A DNA stretch of 64,000 nucleotides, from NCBI GenBank assembly GCA_963660485.1, contig CAVKYH010000007.1, positions 1 to 64,000 on the forward strand, given 5' to 3'. Positions within the stretch are counted from its first letter, which is position 1. Every line of letters begins with the position of its first letter. This document shows positions 60,937 to 64,000 of the stretch, piece after piece. Under the pieces are notes generated by a model. That model saw only the letters and a program-made list of their open reading frames with translations. It was not told the DNA's origin and did not search any database. This DNA is from UBA6398 sp963660485. Lineage in GTDB: Bacteria; Bacteroidota; Bacteroidia; Bacteroidales; Bacteroidaceae. Made by a program: the position numbers and the translations under genes.

Positions 60937-63453
60937 ATGCGAAAACTATTTACATTAGCAGCAATTGCTTTGGCGTTTACAGTCAACGCGCAACAAGGCG
61001 ATTTCTTTACTCCGTCGCGTCGCACTGCTTTGCGAATGCCGGCAACGCCTATCGCTGTAAGCGATCCTTATTTCTCCATTTGGTCTCCGTCTGACAAGCT
61101 CTATGATGCGTCCACAATGCATTGGAGCTCGGCAACAAAATCCATTATCGGCGTGCTCCGGGTTGACGGGAAAAATTATCGTTTCCTCGGAAAACAAACC
61201 GACAAACTCGTTCCATACGCAAAAATGGCTAAGAGCGAAAACTGGGAAGCCAAATACACGCGTTCTACACCCAATGGAAATTGGACTGAAGAAAATTACG
61301 ATGATACAAAATGGAAGTACGGACGCGGCGCTTTTGGCGACAGAGACATTAAAGCCAATGCCACGAGATGGGCAGGCGACAATACCGATGTATATATACG
61401 GCGCTATTTCAATATAGACAAACTTGACAAAAACAGCAGGGTACGCCTTATATATTCCCACGATGATGTTTTTGAACTTTATATCAACGGAGAGAAAATT
61501 GTAGGCACGGGCGAAACGTGGCTCGACGACCAGACAATCGACCTTACTCCCGCGCAAATAGCAAAGCTGCATGAGGGCAAAAATGTTATCGCGGCGCATT
61601 GCCACAATACCACGGGCGGTGCATTCGTTGACTTCGGACTTTATAATATTCCTGCCGACGAATCGCCATTTGTTACGCCGGCAGAACAATTGTCCACAGA
61701 TGTTCTTGCCACTTCGAGCTACTACACATTCAAGTGCGGGCCGGTGAAACTTGATGTCGTATTTACCGCACCGCAACTCATTACAGATCTCGACCTTCTT
61801 TCAACGCCTATAAATTATATCTCCTACAAAGTAACAGGGCTTGACAAGAAAAAACACGATGTACAACTGCTTCTTACCACAACGCCCGAACTTGCGGTAA
61901 ACGACCTTTCGCAGGCCACGATATCCACTTCGCTTGAAAAAGACGGCAATAAATATTTGAAGACAGGAACTATCGAACAGCCTTATTGCGCAACCGTGGG
62001 CGACTTAATCTGCCAAGATTGGGGTTATCTTTATCTCACACAGAGTAATCCCGCACAACAATTGACTTTGAACAGCGAAAAAGACATTGAGAACGCTTTT
62101 GTAACAAACGGTACTCTTCCTGCTACGAAAAAAGAGGTAAAAGCGTTTAATGTCACCGATGTTCCCACGCTTGCTTTCGTGGACAATCTTGGCTCGGTTG
62201 ACAAAAAAACGTCCAAGAGCAACTTTACGTTGATTGGTTACGACGATGTTTGGTCTGTGATGTATCTTTACGAACTTCACAAAGGTTATTGGACACACAA
62301 CGGCAAGGTTACGATTTTCGACGCCTTCAATAAATTGCGCAACAACTATTCCGACATCATGCAGCGCTGCCGCAAGTTCGACGAGATGATTTATGATGAT
62401 GCCCTTAATGCCGGCGGCAAAGAATACGCTGAGATTTGCAGCGGCGCATACCGCCACGTGATTTCCGCCCATAAGCTTTTCACCGACAACGAAGGCCGAC
62501 TGATGTTTTTCTCAAAGGAGAACAACAGTAACGGAAGCATCAATACCGTAGACTTGACGTATCCCTCGGCTCCCTTGTTCCTTGTATACAATCCGGAACT
62601 TCAAAAGGGAATGATGACAAGCATTTTCGAGAGTTCAAAAAGCGGCCGCTGGAACAAGCCGTTCCCACAGCACGACATGGGTACCTATCCCAAGGCTAAC
62701 GGCCAGACTTATGAAGGAGACATGCCCATTGAGGAAGACGGCAATATGCTTGTTCTTGCTGCCGAGATATGCCGCATCGAGGGCAACACCAGCTATGTGA
62801 AGCCTTATTGGGAACAACTCAAGATATGGACCGATTATCTTGTAGAGAATGGCCAGGATCCTGCCAACCAGCTTTGCACTGATGATTTCGCCGGCCATTG
62901 GGCGCACAACGCCAACCTTTCGGCAAAGGCCATAATGGGCGTGGCGGCCTACAGCATACTGTGCAAACTTGACGGACGTGCCGATGAAGCCGACAAGTAT
63001 ATGGCAAAAGCAAAAGAAATGGCTGCAAAATGGAAACAAGATGCTGCCGACGGCGACCACTATTGCCTTGCATTCGACAGAAAAGATACTTGGAGCCAGA
63101 AATACAACCTTATCTGGGATAAGGTTTGGGGACTTGGTATGTTTGACGACGTGATGGAGAAAGAAGTGAACTATTATCTCACCAAACAAAACGTATATGG
63201 TCTCCCGCTCGACTGCCGCAAGGACTACACCAAGAGCGACTGGATTATGTGGAGTGCTTCGATGGCAAAAGACAATGAGACATTCGGCAAATTCATAAGC
63301 CCTATCTACAAATTCTATAACGAAACCACAACAAGAGTGCCGATGAGCGACTGGTTTGAAACCAAGACTCCCGTATGGGTGAGCTTCCGCGCACGTTCGG
63401 TGATAGGCGGTTATTGGATGAAAGTGCTTCTCGACAAAAACAACCATAAATAA
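60937..63453 (+). CDS. Secreted DUF4965 / glutaminase-family protein
   Basis: Protein of about 838 residues. I choose ATG 60937 because it gives a clean signal peptide (MRKLFTLAAIALAFTVNAQ); a start at 60877 would add 20 residues before it. The mature start FRTPATPIAVSD-like segment (ALRMPATPIAVSDPYFSIWS) is the hallmark of this family. Residues about 90-240 form a galactose-binding-like jelly roll (NWTEENYDDTKWKYGRGAFGD, DDVFELYINGEKI). Then come DUF5127/DUF4965 and the DUF1793-type (alpha/alpha) barrel with DLTYPSAPLFLVYNPEL, HDMGTYPKANGQTY, DFAGHWAHNANLSAKAI and NLIWDKVWGLGMF. Fungal relatives are called glutaminase A; in Bacteroidales the true substrate is uncertain and may be a glycan. 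It stands alone. Confidence 0.85.
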   Translation: MRKLFTLAAIALAFTVNAQQGDFFTPSRRTALRMPATPIAVSDPYFSIWSPSDKLYDASTMHWSSATKSIIGVLRVDGKNYRFLGKQTDKLVPYAKMAKSENWEAKYTRSTPNGNWTEENYDDTKWKYGRGAFGDRDIKANATRWAGDNTDVYIRRYFNIDKLDKNSRVRLIYSHDDVFELYINGEKIVGTGETWLDDQTIDLTPAQIAKLHEGKNVIAAHCHNTTGGAFVDFGLYNIPADESPFVTPAEQLSTDVLATSSYYTFKCGPVKLDVVFTAPQLITDLDLLSTPINYISYKVTGLDKKKHDVQLLLTTTPELAVNDLSQATISTSLEKDGNKYLKTGTIEQPYCATVGDLICQDWGYLYLTQSNPAQQLTLNSEKDIENAFVTNGTLPATKKEVKAFNVTDVPTLAFVDNLGSVDKKTSKSNFTLIGYDDVWSVMYLYELHKGYWTHNGKVTIFDAFNKLRNNYSDIMQRCRKFDEMIYDDALNAGGKEYAEICSGAYRHVISAHKLFTDNEGRLMFFSKENNSNGSINTVDLTYPSAPLFLVYNPELQKGMMTSIFESSKSGRWNKPFPQHDMGTYPKANGQTYEGDMPIEEDGNMLVLAAEICRIEGNTSYVKPYWEQLKIWTDYLVENGQDPANQLCTDDFAGHWAHNANLSAKAIMGVAAYSILCKLDGRADEADKYMAKAKEMAAKWKQDAADGDHYCLAFDRKDTWSQKYNLIWDKVWGLGMFDDVMEKEVNYYLTKQNVYGLPLDCRKDYTKSDWIMWSASMAKDNETFGKFISPIYKFYNETTTRVPMSDWFETKTPVWVSFRARSVIGGYWMKVLLDKNNHK

Positions 63454-63481
63454 AAACTTCCCTTTCCGGGAATGCACAATA

Positions 63482-63515
63482 AAAAGCGGTACGGCAAAGT
63501 TGTCGTACCGCTTTT
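63482..63515 (+). terminator. Terminator of the DUF4965 gene
   Basis: Arms AAAAGCGGTACGGCAA and TTGTCGTACCGCTTTT (one G-T pair) with a 2-base loop and a following T-rich sequence, 29 bp past the stop codon. Confidence 0.85.
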
Positions 63516-63536
63516 GTTTACCCCCTTTTCAAGTAT

Positions 63537-63630
63537 GCAAAAAACTACATGGCTTGTCGTAAAAATTCCAAGGCATCTAATTTAAATTTCGACGCATCTA
63601 ATTTAAATTACATGGCCCGGAGTTTTTGCA
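63537..63630. repeat. 21-bp-phased modular repeat, copy 9
   Basis: The core 63568-63620 has words CCAAGGCATCT, TCGACGCATCT and ACATGGCCCGG with spacers AATTTAAATT. On the left CGTAAAAATT is preceded in phase by the outer word ACATGGCTTGT (63547-63557) and an A-rich spacer. No two core words are complementary. It lies between two convergent genes. Confidence 0.9.
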
Positions 63631-63672
63631 AAAAAGCACCTCGTGTTAAATATCTAAAAACCAATTAGTTTT

Positions 63673-64000
63673 CTAAACCTCCAAAATTAGCTCGACAGGG
63701 CAATGGTCTGAGCCGAAAACCTCGTTGTGGATAGCAGCTCCTTTCAACTTTTCAAGAATAGAGCGTGAGATCAGAAAATAGTCTATTCTCCACCCCGCAT
63801 TCTTCTCTCTGGCATGAAAACGGTAGCTCCACCACGAATAAGCTCCGGCAAGTTCGGGATTGAGATGGCGGAAAGTGTCGACGAAACCGCTGTTGAGCAA
63901 CATTCCGAACTTTTCGCGCTCTTCGTCGGTGAACCCTGCATTGCGCCGGTTGCTTTTCGGATTTTTGATATCAATTTCCTCGTGCGCCACATTCATATCT
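63673..64000 (-). CDS. xth: Exodeoxyribonuclease III, C-terminal part (cut by window edge)
   Basis: The last 108 residues of an exonuclease III/AP endonuclease, which acts in base-excision repair. Visible family motifs are NVAHEEIDIKNPKSNRRNAG, the GFTDEER loop, SWWSYRFHAREKNAGWRIDYFL with the catalytic Asp, and FGSDHCPVELIL with the catalytic D-H pair. The 5' part lies beyond position 64000. The apparent ATG at 63996 is an internal methionine. Confidence 0.93.
   Translation of the reverse strand, partial: DMNVAHEEIDIKNPKSNRRNAGFTDEEREKFGMLLNSGFVDTFRHLNPELAGAYSWWSYRFHAREKNAGWRIDYFLISRSILEKLKGAAIHNEVFGSDHCPVELILEV

Noticed and set aside
15250..63630. The spaced repeats as a CRISPR array or as MITEs
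   Set aside because: The copies are kilobases apart with only 3-5 words each, the words are 11 bp and no cas gene is present; no terminal inverted repeat with a target duplication was evident.

Overview
The window looks like chromosome from a member of the Bacteroidales (phylum Bacteroidota), probably a gut- or mucosa-type commensal. Supporting this are a MurF-alanine racemase fusion, a GSCFA protein, a GT3-type glycogen synthase, a methionine synthase that stops after the B12 domain, many secreted glycoside hydrolases, a Bacteroides-type MobV relaxase, and promoters of the TTTG-N19/20-TAnnTTTG kind.

Region by region: (1) 1-9590 is an accessory island lying against the 3' end of a tRNA-Ser gene. 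It holds a three-part CoiA-like nuclease/WG-repeat/S1 protein, a DUF6236 protein, a frameshifted YhcG-family nuclease, a frameshifted MobV relaxase and a DUF4846 protein. (2) 9596-15194 is ordinary chromosome: tRNA-Ser, mutS2, menA and a secreted DUF4838 protein. (3) 15374-22349 is a very tightly packed five-gene minus-strand operon: VWA-like lipoprotein, small membrane protein, tubulin/FtsZ-like GTPase, giant actin/Hsp70-like protein and a coiled-coil protein. It looks like a membrane-anchored cytoskeletal or membrane-remodelling machine and is the best candidate for a little-described multi-gene system. (4) 23262-35432 carries dnaA, glycogen synthase and phosphorylase, GSCFA, murF-alr, a GH25 lysozyme and an NhaC antiporter, continuing into a GH95 fucosidase. 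(5) 38188-49823 carries a golvesin/amidase-like secreted protein with nth, a second glycogen/alpha-glucan cluster (debranching enzyme, GT4, GH57), miaA, gap and mscL. (6) 50068-64000 carries a secreted GH71/99-like protein, DMP19-like, smpB, metH, a GH78-like rhamnosidase, an OmpA-family lipoprotein, a class A acid phosphatase, a GT2 enzyme, a DUF4965/glutaminase-family protein and the edge-truncated xth.

Across the chromosomal part (15.2-63.6 kb) nine intergenic loci carry a modular repeat with strikingly exact geometry: 11-bp words separated by 10-bp A/T spacers, so that the words sit on a 21-bp lattice (two helical turns). Words come from a small vocabulary and are shuffled between copies, while the lattice is kept exactly: every core is 53 bp. 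The copies lie about 4-8 kb apart and none was seen in the island. This repeat family and the tubulin/actin/VWA operon are the two things most worth following up.

All family names rest on reading the protein sequences against remembered family features. No database search was possible.
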